This document shows positions 37,903 through 47,103 of a stretch of DNA of 64,000 bases, piece after piece (the stretch's first letter is position 1; the number at the start of each line of letters is the position of its first letter). The notes beneath the pieces were generated by a model that saw only the letters and a program-made list of their open reading frames with translations, had not been told where the DNA came from and searched no databases. Origin of the DNA: Siderastrea siderea (taxonomy: Eukaryota > Cnidaria > Anthozoa > Scleractinia > Rhizangiidae). The stretch lies in contig OZ034971.1 of NCBI GenBank assembly GCA_964030785.1, positions 11,212,579 through 11,276,578 of the forward strand, given 5' to 3'. Position numbers and translations under genes: made by a program.

Positions 37903-38032
37903 AGAAGAAGAAACGGCAGTTTTCCGAATTCTGGACGGTTCTCTGTCTCTCTACACGAACGAGGCCGGCTGCTGTTACGCAGACAATGGCGGCAAGCAGA
38001 TTAAGGCGATGGGCTTTATCTTGGTTAATTAG
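37903..38032 (+). repeat. Duplicated 3' tail of the last exon of copy C
   Basis: After the stop of copy C a second, more B-like tail follows: coding for 'NEAGCCYADNGGKQIKAMGF' type sequence with its own TAG at 38030-38032, and both stops are followed by 'aagaagaaacggc'. It is a local duplication or conversion tract of about 130 bases, now in the 3' UTR. Confidence 0.7.
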
Positions 38033-39911
38033 AAGAAGAAACGGCTGACGAAACTCAGAAGCGAGCATCGTTGAGTCAAATTATCGATATGTTAGTAGAC
38101 ACGACCAGTTTATTCATTTGTTATAACTTTTAAGCCTTTCGCCACAGCTAATTTTAATCTAATCCCAAAAGCCGTCTTCATTCTGGCCATTTCGTTCTTT
38201 CTAGTAAGCTTTTCAAGTTAAAAGTATACCTTTGTTATGTACGGCCCAAGGCGTGAAACCGAAATGGTTCGTTTAAAAGGTATATATATTTGTTGATAGA
38301 TTTTGTAAACAGCAATTTTTTTTTACCTTCTTTGCAAGGTTCTGAAAACTGAGAAATACTTCTTTGGGTATGGCTGGGAATGTTTCCACAAAGAGTCTGT
38401 TTTTAGCCATTTTGGTATATTATAGGTATAGATTTTACCATTTGGTATTAAGTAGAGAATGTTTTGCTTACTGGTCTGAAAGGTTTTTGTCAGTTTGGCG
38501 TGAAAAGGGTATCGGATTTAGGGATTGTTAAGGTCTAAAAATATACATAAAAAAATCAATTTTAAGGGGCCTGAAAATGGTCAATCGTCATAGTTTCTTA
38601 ATTTCGTTTGTGAGGAGCAACTTCCTCCCCCACCCCCCTTCCCCTGCTTGTTGGAGCTAGAAAAGTATATGTTTAAGTTTCGATTGCCTATACGAAGGTT
38701 CTGTCATATTTTCTGTTATAAACTGGACATGTTTTAGTATCCCAAAGTTACTTTTTTTCAGCGTCATGGGCATTTATAATATCTTGTAACTGAGAAAAAG
38801 CTTCCAGTTTATGAATACAAATTAAGCTGATAGTTGAGCCAACTGAACATCTGTAAGCTCAGTGAGATTGTGAAACTTTGGATACGTGTATGACTATGCG
38901 AATCGCAAAAACATGCAGGCAGTGGGTATCCTGTGGTGCAATGACAGTAGCAGCTCTTCCCACTTTTACCTCCTTTCCTACCCACTCCGTCGTTTTGTCT
39001 TTTCGCCTCTTTCTCTTCTTCTCTTTTTCCAGACTACAAGGTTTTATGGAGAAGCATGCGGAGAAGACTTAGTTTGACTTTGATATACCAGTTGTCATAG
39101 CTACCCATAAAATGAGAGCTCAAGCCACAGGAAGTCCAGGAAATGTAAACAAACCGACAGTGACGAAAACCACTTGAATGTTTTTCTCATGAACAAGTCG
39201 TCTTCCATCTTCCCCATTCTCTCTCTCGTTCCCAGTCTCTGCGTTACCCTAGACCGGCGGTCTCTGGGAACGAGATTGTTTCTAAGTTTGATAAAAGTGA
39301 TAACGGTTTTCGGTTTAGCGCAGCAAAAAAATTAAAAACAACGGCAACAACTAAGAAGTCCAAATTATATTGTCGCCGTAAGAGACCTCTGCTAGCACGG
39401 AAGTGTTAAGAACGTTGCAACCGCAAACTGGATACTCCCCATTGTATATAATGTAAAAGCTCGTATAGCATTTCATTTATTTGGGTATTCATGTATTTAT
39501 CGATTTTAAATGTAACAAAATACTGCCTTATAACGAAATATTAACAGTTGCATGCTTTGCTAATGTATAAAGCTGTCAGTTTTAATTGACAATTTTAAAT
39601 TTGTCGTAGCTAATTTAGTACTGAACAGATGATGTTCCAGTGTTGTACGTATCACTGAAAGTCTGGGCAAATTTGACTCACACTAGTTGGATTAAGTTTT
39701 GACATGTTTTAGTTTTAAGAACATAAAGGGAGTCATGCTTTTTTCCGTGTGTGTTCAAAGATAAAATTTTAACGCAAGTTTTTGTAGTCTAACAGTATCT
39801 TAAATATTATTTAATACACCTCGGCTCAGTCAACCTGATTTGTAATGTTTCTTGACTGATTAAAGTGTAGACTTGCCATGATATCTGATGTACGTGGTAC
39901 CTTTATTTCAG

Positions 39912-40138
39912 CAAACAAACAAGAGATACTGTGGTGCTGCGTCGGTGGGGACACGAAACACAAAATTTTGGTTTTATCAACTGAGTTGATAAGGTAGATT
40001 GGCCACCGTAAAGAGATTGAAAGCTGACGTTTCGAGCGTTAGCGCTTCGTCAGAGCGAATCAAGGAATTGTGGGTTGCACTTCGTTTATATGGGGAGTGG
40101 TGGAGCTATGCTATTGGTGCGAACATAGCATGTTCGGC
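39912..40138 (-). mobile_element. Penelope-like element terminal fragment with hammerhead-like core
   Basis: An insertion in unit C relative to B (B is continuous at 'cctttatttcagccgtttttaatcc'). On the - strand it reads CTGACGA, a stem AGCG-CTAA-CGCT, then CGAAAC and GTCAG (40,024-40,053 region), which has the CUGANGA...GAAA core layout of hammerhead ribozymes. It is followed by 'CGGTGGCCAATCTACC' and a TTATCAACTCAGTTGATAA hairpin. These terminal repeats are known from Penelope-like retroelements of invertebrates. Cleavage competence is not shown; the stem II closing pair looks imperfect. Confidence 0.55.
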
Positions 40139-40355
40139 CGTTCTTAACCATGCATTTTGCTCCATAGGTGATGAAAATCAAATTTCTCTTTAAAATTTGA
40201 ACCATACAGGTCGCGAGAGTAAAGGAATAGATCGTCATAATCAGGGAGAAACTGAATCCGATTGCTTTCTCACCTGTCCACCCAGGGGGGGGGGGGGATA
40301 TAAATTCTCCACTGTTCGACATTTTAGGTGGTTTCATATCCTTATCCCCGATGCT

Positions 40356-40570
40356 TAATAGAACAAAACTGAATGCAAGGCTGGCTCTACGGCAAAGGGT
40401 TGATTTATTTAATGGCCAATATTTCGGCTAACAAAATTAGCCTTCCTCAGGGCCAGAGATATACTAGTTCTGGCCCTGACAAAGGCCAATTTTGTTAGCC
40501 AAAATATTGGCCGTTAAATAAATCAGCCCTTTGCCGTAGAGCCAGCCTTGCATTCAGTTTTGTTCTATTA
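40356..40570. repeat. Long near-perfect palindrome, 215 bp
   Basis: TAATAGAACAAAACTGAATG at the left end is mirrored by CATTCAGTTTTGTTCTATTA at the right; arms of about 100 bases meet near 'gagatatactagttc'. The content ('ggccaatattt.ggc', 'gctaacaaaatt') looks like two head-to-head copies of one dispersed repeat. Confidence 0.85.
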
Positions 40571-40924
40571 CACTTCGAGTGACGTCCCGATGCGGCACTT
40601 ACTCGAAGAATTCCGTATAACTAAAAAACCACTGCAAAGCAACTAAAACAGCATTGGAAATTTCTTTTTATCAAAAGTGATGTTCTTCAGTTCAAAGTGA
40701 TTATAATTCACCGCTCGCCCATTAAGTTCTCTATCCAGAATAAGCGTTTTAACCTAGGACACCGAGCACTTCAATCTGTTCCTTGCTTACAATTTTAGTG
40801 ACATTTTGTTAAAGTACCGAAAGAGATGAATGGTGACAATCAAAAGACTCTTCTGTTAGTTACTGTAAAATTTTCGTACAGATAGAACATATACCGTTAA
40901 ATTAAAAGAAAAGATTTCTTTGTC

Positions 40925-41020
40925 CCGTCCAATTTTAAATAAGCGCCGCCCTCGAATAAGCGCCGCATTCGAGGAGCGAAAAATTTGATAAGCGCCGCGG
41001 CGCTTATTCGATGTAAATGC
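40925..41020. repeat. GCGCCGC-rich MITE fragment
   Basis: Repeated 'AATAAGCGCCGC' words in both orientations. The same family as 55,475-55,927 and 63,636-63,735. Confidence 0.5.
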
Positions 41021-41040
41021 AGTAGGCTACAAGGACTAAA

Positions 41041-41167
41041 AGCTCTCGTAAACGACCACCCTCTATTGTTTTACCACGTGGTCGCTTACGAGATCCCATT
41101 CTTGTAAGCGATCAGCTCTAGTTGCGACCACTTTTCTGAATTTCCGAGGTGGTCGCTTGCGAGAGCT
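41041..41167. mobile_element. Small MITE with AGCTCTCGTAAACGACCAC ends
   Basis: The start and the complementary end (GTGGTCGCTTGCGAGAGCT) are inverted repeats of 19 bases with few mismatches; internal copies of 'GTGGTCGCTTACGAG' are present. Confidence 0.7.
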
Positions 41168-43559
41168 AATTCCGGACTGTACACCTTTAAAAGCCATAAA
41201 ATTCTTTGAATTCACGCAAATGTTTCGAGTGATAGGTTTGTTTAATAATAAACTGGTACCTGGTGATAAAATAATGGAATAATTATAAGGAAATTTAGGA
41301 ATGGAATTGTTGAAATAATGAATTCTTTTTGGAGGGAAAATAAACGAATAAGTGACGTTTGCATCAGGTTTCGTAACACGCTTCCGACCGCAACGGTAAT
41401 GTTGGTAATGTAAAATTCAAATTATTTCTGCAGAACTCATTTGAGGCTAAAAGCTCTTTGCAGTACAAGGGTCACTTTTAATACAGCGAGTGATTTATGA
41501 CTCGTGTTTAATGATACTTTATTGTCGTTTTAATGAGTCATTAGGTCTTCATTCTCAACATCCATCATTGTGGCTTCTTGTTATATTTTCTGTTTATGTT
41601 TTTAACGCCAAATAAAAGCACGAAATATCTACGTTGTTTAGCTATAAAGAATTTGGTATCTTGTATCTGGAAGGATACTTTGCTAAGACGCAAGATCCTC
41701 TCTTGTAGAGGGGCTTCCTAGCCGAACCCATTGAAAAAACGACTGTTTATAACTGTTGTCACAGTGATACAGAAACTATTCGATTTGACATGTGCTAATT
41801 GCTTTCAGCTCCTTTGTTGATGTAGCATGTCTGTATCGCATGCCAATTTCCTATACAGGTTATTGGTACCACAGTCCCTTTTTCCGGTCACTCTGTATAT
41901 ATAATACACGTCGATCTTCCGTGCCGAGTGTTGGATATCTACTAAACGCAGATTGGTGATTTAAGAGTTCCGATAATTTCTTTTTTCATATTTTGTTACA
42001 GAAGCTATTTCCTTTGATTGTCGCGGGAAGACTTAAGTGGCATCTTTTTTGCAACATTTATCAAACAGGCCAAAATAATTGACTATGGAAGACAGAAATT
42101 TTACAATAGATTTAGAAAGATTGGAGCAGATTACTTATGATGGATTGTCCGTTTGAAAATTAAACTTCCTAGACGAAAAATGATGAAGGCGAGGACTTTG
42201 AAAGCTTTTGAAGAGTTCTCCGCCGTTATCACCTTTTCTTCTTTAAGCATTGACAAAGATCTACTGATGAGAAAAATATATCCTCCTGTTTCGAAATTTT
42301 CGACGGATTATCAAAGCCCTCTGTTCAAGATTTGAGATCCACAGGAAGTCTTTGTATAATGAGATTCAAACAGCGATGTCTATGCAAAGCTCACACCACT
42401 TGCGGGTTACCTAGGGGTTTATAATTAATCTTCTTTCTGGCGGTATAGTCGACCTACTTTCTTCAATTTTATGTAAAAGCGATTTATTGTTAACGTCCTT
42501 ATCGCGGTAATATTTTTCTTCACCTACTTTACGCGACGTTTTAAACTGTCAACGCGTCAACCTCCAATAATTATAAGATGACAGCCCACTTGTGACCGAA
42601 AACCTGTTACATGCGGTATTCTGGGCTATTAAAAGCTTCAATCTTTTATATTTCTTTTGTTTTCCATTGGAGAAATATTCTAATGATGTCTTTGTCAAAG
42701 ACCAAGTTGTTAAATTGTGATTTAGCCGCATTGTTACAAAGAATGCCTCGCCCGCAGAGAATTATTATGCAAAGCAAGCCATTTGAATACACAGCTGTAG
42801 CACAGTGTCTGTTGACATTACCAACACAAATTTTATCTCCGCAAGAAATCTTTATTGAGATATATTTTAGATTATTCGTGAAAATATTTAAAGAAATACG
42901 CCACCGTAAGTTATATTTTGTTAATTTGGAAACTGAAACGAACTTAGGAAAGCAAAGTATTGTGGAAAGACGTTTTCAAGAACAACTAAGCGAGCCGAGA
43001 CAGACATCATTTGAGAGCGGCCGGTAATCTGCATCTTGATTTTTGAGCCATCAAAGATTGACAGCTGGACGACACAAAATCTCCCGCAGAAATCATTGAT
43101 ATTGCACTATACGTCGAACGATGGGGTCGCATGGGAAGATGCCCCAACCAAAATAGAAATTTCGTGATATGGTTGCCATTCATCGCGCTACGACGTGAAA
43201 CTGAACGAAGTCCAGTATTGGCCATTCAAGGACATAACCTTGAGCTTGGAAGTTGTAGTACTTCACAGAGGTTAGCCATTTCTTATGCAAGACGGTTAAA
43301 CTCGGTTTTTCCACCCGCTGTAAAGGGCATGTGGTTTCCCAGTAGGTTTTGCTTGCCCTCCACTGTAAAAAGAAGCAGTATGATGGATCTTTTGTTTGGG
43401 CACTGTGTATTGGCATAGCGTGTCTATAACACTTCCCGGCTTTCGTGTCATTTGCCGTGTTTAACACACCGAGCAAATGTTGTATTTCGCGGTTCTTGGT
43501 GGACGAATCTTTCAATATTCATGGCTCTATCGAAGAGATATCTAATCTTTAGATTCCTA
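41168..43559. other. Gene-free stretch upstream of the fucosyltransferase-like gene
   Basis: No convincing coding exon. Forward (42611-43027, 43131-43418) and reverse (43007-43515) open frames overlap and lack domains; part of 43.0-43.5 kb may be 5' UTR or promoter of the + strand gene. Confidence 0.4.
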
Positions 43560-45065
43560 ATGGCTCGACCAAGGACAAAATGTTTATCTTTGATTCTGTT
43601 TTCGATCATTTTATACGTCGTTTTCAGTTTCGTCTCCTTGCACATCCGCAGTGACGGAGTTGACAAGTTTCCTGGAAGCTTCGTTGAGAATCACGAAAGT
43701 TCCCGTTCCAGGATAAATCTTCTTTACCTAACCAGAACAGCCGACGAAAGACAAACCGAGCTTCGTTTCGGTGAACAGAGGGAGGCGGATATTGGTGGAA
43801 ATGTCTTGAATAATGAGGCTCGAAATTCACCGGACACTGAAACTAAAAACATCGAAATTACAAACATCGAAAACAGCCATTCAGATTACTTACAGGGACC
43901 AAGGCGGAAATTTTTGTATGTTTTTCGCTATTATGAGCAGCTAGGCAGAGCTACAAGTAACTTGTTAGATTTGGCTTCGCTAGCAAAATACAAGAATCGT
44001 CTTCTTGTCGTACCGTTTGTTAATAACTCTCGCATGTCTGGATTACCCAGTGGCGTGAGTCACTTTTATCGCAAGGTTGAAAAGCCCGGGCAAAGAAGCT
44101 ACGCTCCGTTGGACGAATACTTCAACATGGAAGACTTTGATTTCAAGTTAAAATCTCGTGGTTACAGCACTTTTAGAAGTTTTCGTGACCTCGAATCCCA
44201 CTGCTCAAAGAGATTCAATATTGTGGTGCATTTCTTGTTTAATGATGAGAATTATGTGAGAGACACGGCTTTGTGGTATAGAATCACCGATGACGATGTT
44301 AAAGCGTTGTACAAACAAGCGAAGGAGCATTATGGCTGGATAGATTGCCCCGGGATTAAACGATCCCGACTTAGTAAACAGATCGGTTTCAAAGTTAGCC
44401 GTTATGTGTGTGTAGATCCAGAGATTATCACATCTGCCGGTGAACTCGAGGACAACGTTCTGAAAGGAGCAAACTGTGTTGGGATCGTACAATGGAGGGG
44501 AACTGGTGATGACCGCGTGCACTTCCCTTTGGACCCTTTTATTACTCAACCTTTACGGCCATCTGATCTGGCATTTAACGCGAATCTAGTGCAGCTGGCC
44601 AGGAAGTTTGTGAAACACACATTTAAGGGAGAATTCATTGGCATTCATGTGCGCTCAGAGAGGCACGTTGAACGAAAAGGCGCAAATGTAACAAGACGAT
44701 GTTTCGAAAAACTCGCAACTCGTGTTCAGGAATCACGAAACGCGATCCACGTTCATGAAGTTTTTCTAGCCTCAGATTTGACGGATCATGGTTCTGACAC
44801 CCTGAGGAGTTTTGCAGGAGCGAACGATCGTGGATCTTTATCGATTTTTTTACACAAGGTACTAAGTCACCCGGCAACGTTTGATCCAAAGGATATCCTC
44901 TTTGACAACGGAGCTATCGCCATTGTAGAAATGAATATACTGTCCATGGCAACAAGACTTTTCACAATGGGTGGGGGAAATTTCCAAGAGTGGGCAGTGG
45001 GCATATTCTTAAAAAGACACAACAACGAGCGCAAAAGAGTTCATCGCATGTGCGAACTTGTGTAA
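43560..45065 (+). CDS. Type II membrane protein, O-fucosyltransferase-like
   Basis: Intact single-exon frame of 501 codons from the ATG at 43560, chosen because it gives a short basic tail (MARPRTK) and then a hydrophobic segment (about residues 8-29, LSLILFSIILYVVFSFV), the usual layout of Golgi glycosyltransferases. In-frame ATGs at 43521 and 43452 also exist. The lumenal part starts with a low-complexity stem, then 'RRKFLYVFRYYEQLGRATSN' and 'LLVVPFVNNSRMSG', which resemble the N-terminal block of GDP-fucose O-fucosyltransferases. 'FIGIHVRSER' is in the place of their basic HxRR motif, and 'DNGAIAIVEMNILSMA' resembles the C-terminal acidic block. The expected role would be transfer of fucose or a related sugar in the secretory pathway, but the substrate is unknown and HVRSER is not the classic HRR(G)D. 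The lack of introns could reflect an old retrocopy. Confidence 0.6.
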   Translation: MARPRTKCLSLILFSIILYVVFSFVSLHIRSDGVDKFPGSFVENHESSRSRINLLYLTRTADERQTELRFGEQREADIGGNVLNNEARNSPDTETKNIEITNIENSHSDYLQGPRRKFLYVFRYYEQLGRATSNLLDLASLAKYKNRLLVVPFVNNSRMSGLPSGVSHFYRKVEKPGQRSYAPLDEYFNMEDFDFKLKSRGYSTFRSFRDLESHCSKRFNIVVHFLFNDENYVRDTALWYRITDDDVKALYKQAKEHYGWIDCPGIKRSRLSKQIGFKVSRYVCVDPEIITSAGELEDNVLKGANCVGIVQWRGTGDDRVHFPLDPFITQPLRPSDLAFNANLVQLARKFVKHTFKGEFIGIHVRSERHVERKGANVTRRCFEKLATRVQESRNAIHVHEVFLASDLTDHGSDTLRSFAGANDRGSLSIFLHKVLSHPATFDPKDILFDNGAIAIVEMNILSMATRLFTMGGGNFQEWAVGIFLKRHNNERKRVHRMCELV

Positions 45066-45387
45066 ATTCGGGCCGAAATATTGGAGCATGGAAAGAACCA
45101 AATTCCTGTCATTGGTCCATTCGCCACAAACCAAGCACCATATCAAGAAAAAGTTCCAATCCAAGGAAATATCTTGGACGTTGTCGACTTTAGAAAGCAG
45201 GATAAGAAATTATTTATTATTTATTTAGCTTAAAATATAAAATTCAGCTACGGTAAGCGTTTGAATTTTGCAAACTGGCGACAGTGAATATCGTGAATTT
45301 GAGCGTCTCCAAGCAACAAGAGAAGACGGATGAAATTCAGTCTACACAGAGATTAACTTTTGGTAAAAGATAAATTTCTATTTTCTA

Positions 45388-45393
45388 AATAAA
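45388..45393 (+). promoter_or_regulatory. Candidate polyadenylation signal AATAAA
   Basis: An exact AATAAA 323 bases after the stop of the 43560-45065 gene, in AT-rich 3' DNA. Confidence 0.4.
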
Positions 45394-45767
45394 TTGAGAT
45401 GTCTTAGAAACTGTACAGCAAATTCGAATTTCCTCTACTAGAGTATAGTTTTTAAAAGCCCAGTTTTCTTCTGTTATATTCCCTCCCTATTCGTAAGCAG
45501 TCTATTAGTTATACGAAAAAGATAAACGTAATTTGACCGTTTCTAAGGGCTTACAGCAAAACTTCCACGTACAATGTTCGCCAGTCTTCTTAAAACACTA
45601 TGCCGTTTTTCATGCGTTCATAGATTTCAGTTCTGTTACCCTTCGTGGGAGAAATTAGGTTTCGGTCAAGACGTTTGATAGCGTTTATTGCTTTACAGTT
45701 GATCCACGTCACGCGTGAACGGAAACTCTAAAATTCAAAACAACGTGACGAGTCACGTTCTCCATAT

Positions 45768-46142
45768 TTGGGCATTCGCCTTCTGTTTTCTGAGATTCAG
45801 AGAGGGATTTCCAAAATCGAAAGGAGATTCCGAATCTGTCACAGATTTTTCGAAATGTTCAGACCTGGTTATGTTGATGCCTTAGGTCGGAAGAACAGGC
45901 TATGTAGGCCTCTCCACAAGGAAACGAGAAGACGAATAATTGATCGTTATTTGACTGGAGAGGGACCGACAGCGATCTCCACAACAGCTCGTGCAACTCC
46001 CGGCGCTGTTTATTGTATCATTCGACATCTTAAAACGTTCAGTACATGTGAGGCGCTCAGTCAAGAGGGACGAGGTTATTCGTCTAAACTTTCAGACGAC
46101 GTTCATGAGTTGTTCAAACTAGCGAAACCTAGGATATATTGA
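45768..46142 (+). CDS. Paired-type HTH protein fragment (transposase N-terminus)
   Basis: A 124-codon frame within the Tc1-like element. 'RPLHKETRRRIIDRYLTGEG' then 'TAISTTARATPGAVYCIIRH' has the helix-turn-helix layout of the paired box N-terminal subdomain that Tc1/mariner transposases share with Pax proteins, followed by a linker with 'YSSKLSDDV'. It ends at TGA before the foldback insert, and the DDE domain is missing. It could be a truncated transposase or a captured DNA-binding fragment; a genuine Pax gene is unlikely given the element boundaries. Confidence 0.5.
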   Translation: MGIRLLFSEIQRGISKIERRFRICHRFFEMFRPGYVDALGRKNRLCRPLHKETRRRIIDRYLTGEGPTAISTTARATPGAVYCIIRHLKTFSTCEALSQEGRGYSSKLSDDVHELFKLAKPRIY

Positions 46143-46210
46143 TGGGAAAATCGCGAAAGATTGTTGAGCAATAGGATATGCAATAGAAAATAGACGAAGC
46201 ACAGGTCTCC

Positions 46211-46613
46211 AAAGCGTAATATGAGAGTTTGTATGGAGCTGAAATTCGATTAAAAATACCTAAAAATCAAAATAGAGTTTGAAAAACCTTACCTGTTGTG
46301 TGTTTGCTGTGTCTTTACCGCTTTTCCGAACTTCTGGAGGCTGTTTTGGGCGATATTCTGTTTAACGGTCGATGCGACGTCTTGTCACGTACTAGTGGCT
46401 TTACTTTGAGGTGATGTCGCATCGACCGTTAAACAGAAAATCGCCCCAAACGGCCTCCCGAAGCTCGGAAAAGCGGCAAAAACACAGCAAACACTCAACA
46501 GGTAATGGCCTTCAAACTCTATTTCGCTTTTTAGGTATTTTGCACTGAAAACTGCCGATTTATATTTTGGATCAAATTTCAGCTCCATACAAACAACTCT
46601 CATATCACGCTTT
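46211..46613. mobile_element. Foldback element nested in the Tc1-like transposon
   Basis: AAAGCGTAATATGAGAG at the left and CTCTCATATCACGCTTT-like sequence at the right; arms of about 170 bases mirror each other around about 46,400, including 'CTGTTTAACGGTCGATGCGAC' and complement. It probably displaced the transposase 3' part. Confidence 0.75.
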
Positions 46614-47103
46614 AATTGGTTAACTGTGGACGAAGCGTCGGCTTTGTCTTTAATCAACCTCGCAACTAGGAAAAACTCAGTGTTATCAGTAATTGCTTGA
46701 CACGGCACATGTATCTTGGTGTTCGTCCACTTCATTCGGAGCTACCGTTCTTACACAAGCGTTCAGCTCCAAGGTTTGTTCTCGTTTGGTTGAAACAGGA
46801 ATCCTGCGTCAGCAAAATAATTGACATAATTTCACCTACTTCTACGTGTTCTACGTCTAAACGTTTTTGAACCACTGACAAGAAGCCAACCCAGAAAATA
46901 ACGCGTTCTCTCGATAAAACAAAGGTTTGTCCCGTCACAACCCCTTGCTTCTACAAAGATAGAATCCATTTTCGCAAATCTCAATAAGATCTTCAATATT
47001 TCCTTTGTGATCTCCGTTATGTCACTGAAACTAGCTTGTTCATTTGAAGACTCGGATCACGTGTTCAGGTTTCCGTTCACGCGTGACGTGGATCAACTGT
47101 AAA

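Larger units (their letters stand above)
31632..37903 (+). pseudogene. USOM5-like PAN/EGF secreted protein, copy C (N-terminus disrupted)
   Basis: Exons on +: signal peptide 31632 to about 31715, PAN 35492-35770, EGF 36227-36341, linker 36483-36519, 'GGWTPVMKI' exon 36755-36881, last exon 37376-37903 (stop TAA). From the PAN core (MVGRYTVFDIFDCTFECL) to the end the frame is open: EGF cysteines C-C-C-C-C-C present, then 'GWTPVMKIDGNK' joined to '[10 protein letters not shown]' and ending 'KAMGFILVH'. Lesions are N-terminal: the signal exon lacks one base after codon 7, gains 8 bases near its end, and has GG instead of GT at the donor position used in A and B; the PAN exon carries 4 extra bases near 35,520-35,527. 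A transcript starting downstream could still give a cytosolic or differently targeted product. Intron 1 is enlarged to 3.8 kb by a transposon. Confidence 0.7.
27745..40360 (+). repeat. Segmental duplication unit C (inverted)
   Basis: Reverse complement of unit B, enlarged by a LINE (27,925-30,197), a Harbinger-like element (32,280-34,252) and a Penelope-like fragment (about 39,912-40,138). It contains gene copy C. Homology ends at about 40,360 within the segment corresponding to 16,510 of unit B. Confidence 0.8.
45696..47099 (+). mobile_element. Tc1/mariner-like transposon with exact 35-bp TIRs
   Basis: CAGTTGATCCACGTCACGCG at the left and its exact complement at the right, flanked by TA (45694-45695 and 47100-47101). 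Exact TIR identity over 35 bases (counting the shared flanking TTTA) at 45692-45726 and 47069-47103 suggests relative youth. It contains a paired-type HTH frame and a nested foldback; no DDE catalytic domain was recognised, so it is non-autonomous or internally replaced. Confidence 0.8.

Noticed and set aside
43007..43515. Overlapping forward and reverse open frames upstream of the fucosyltransferase-like gene
   Set aside because: No domain, no splice context, and frames on both strands overlap; more likely UTR or intergenic DNA.
46385..46735. Reverse-strand 116-codon frame
   Set aside because: It runs through the arm of the nested foldback; no recognisable domain.
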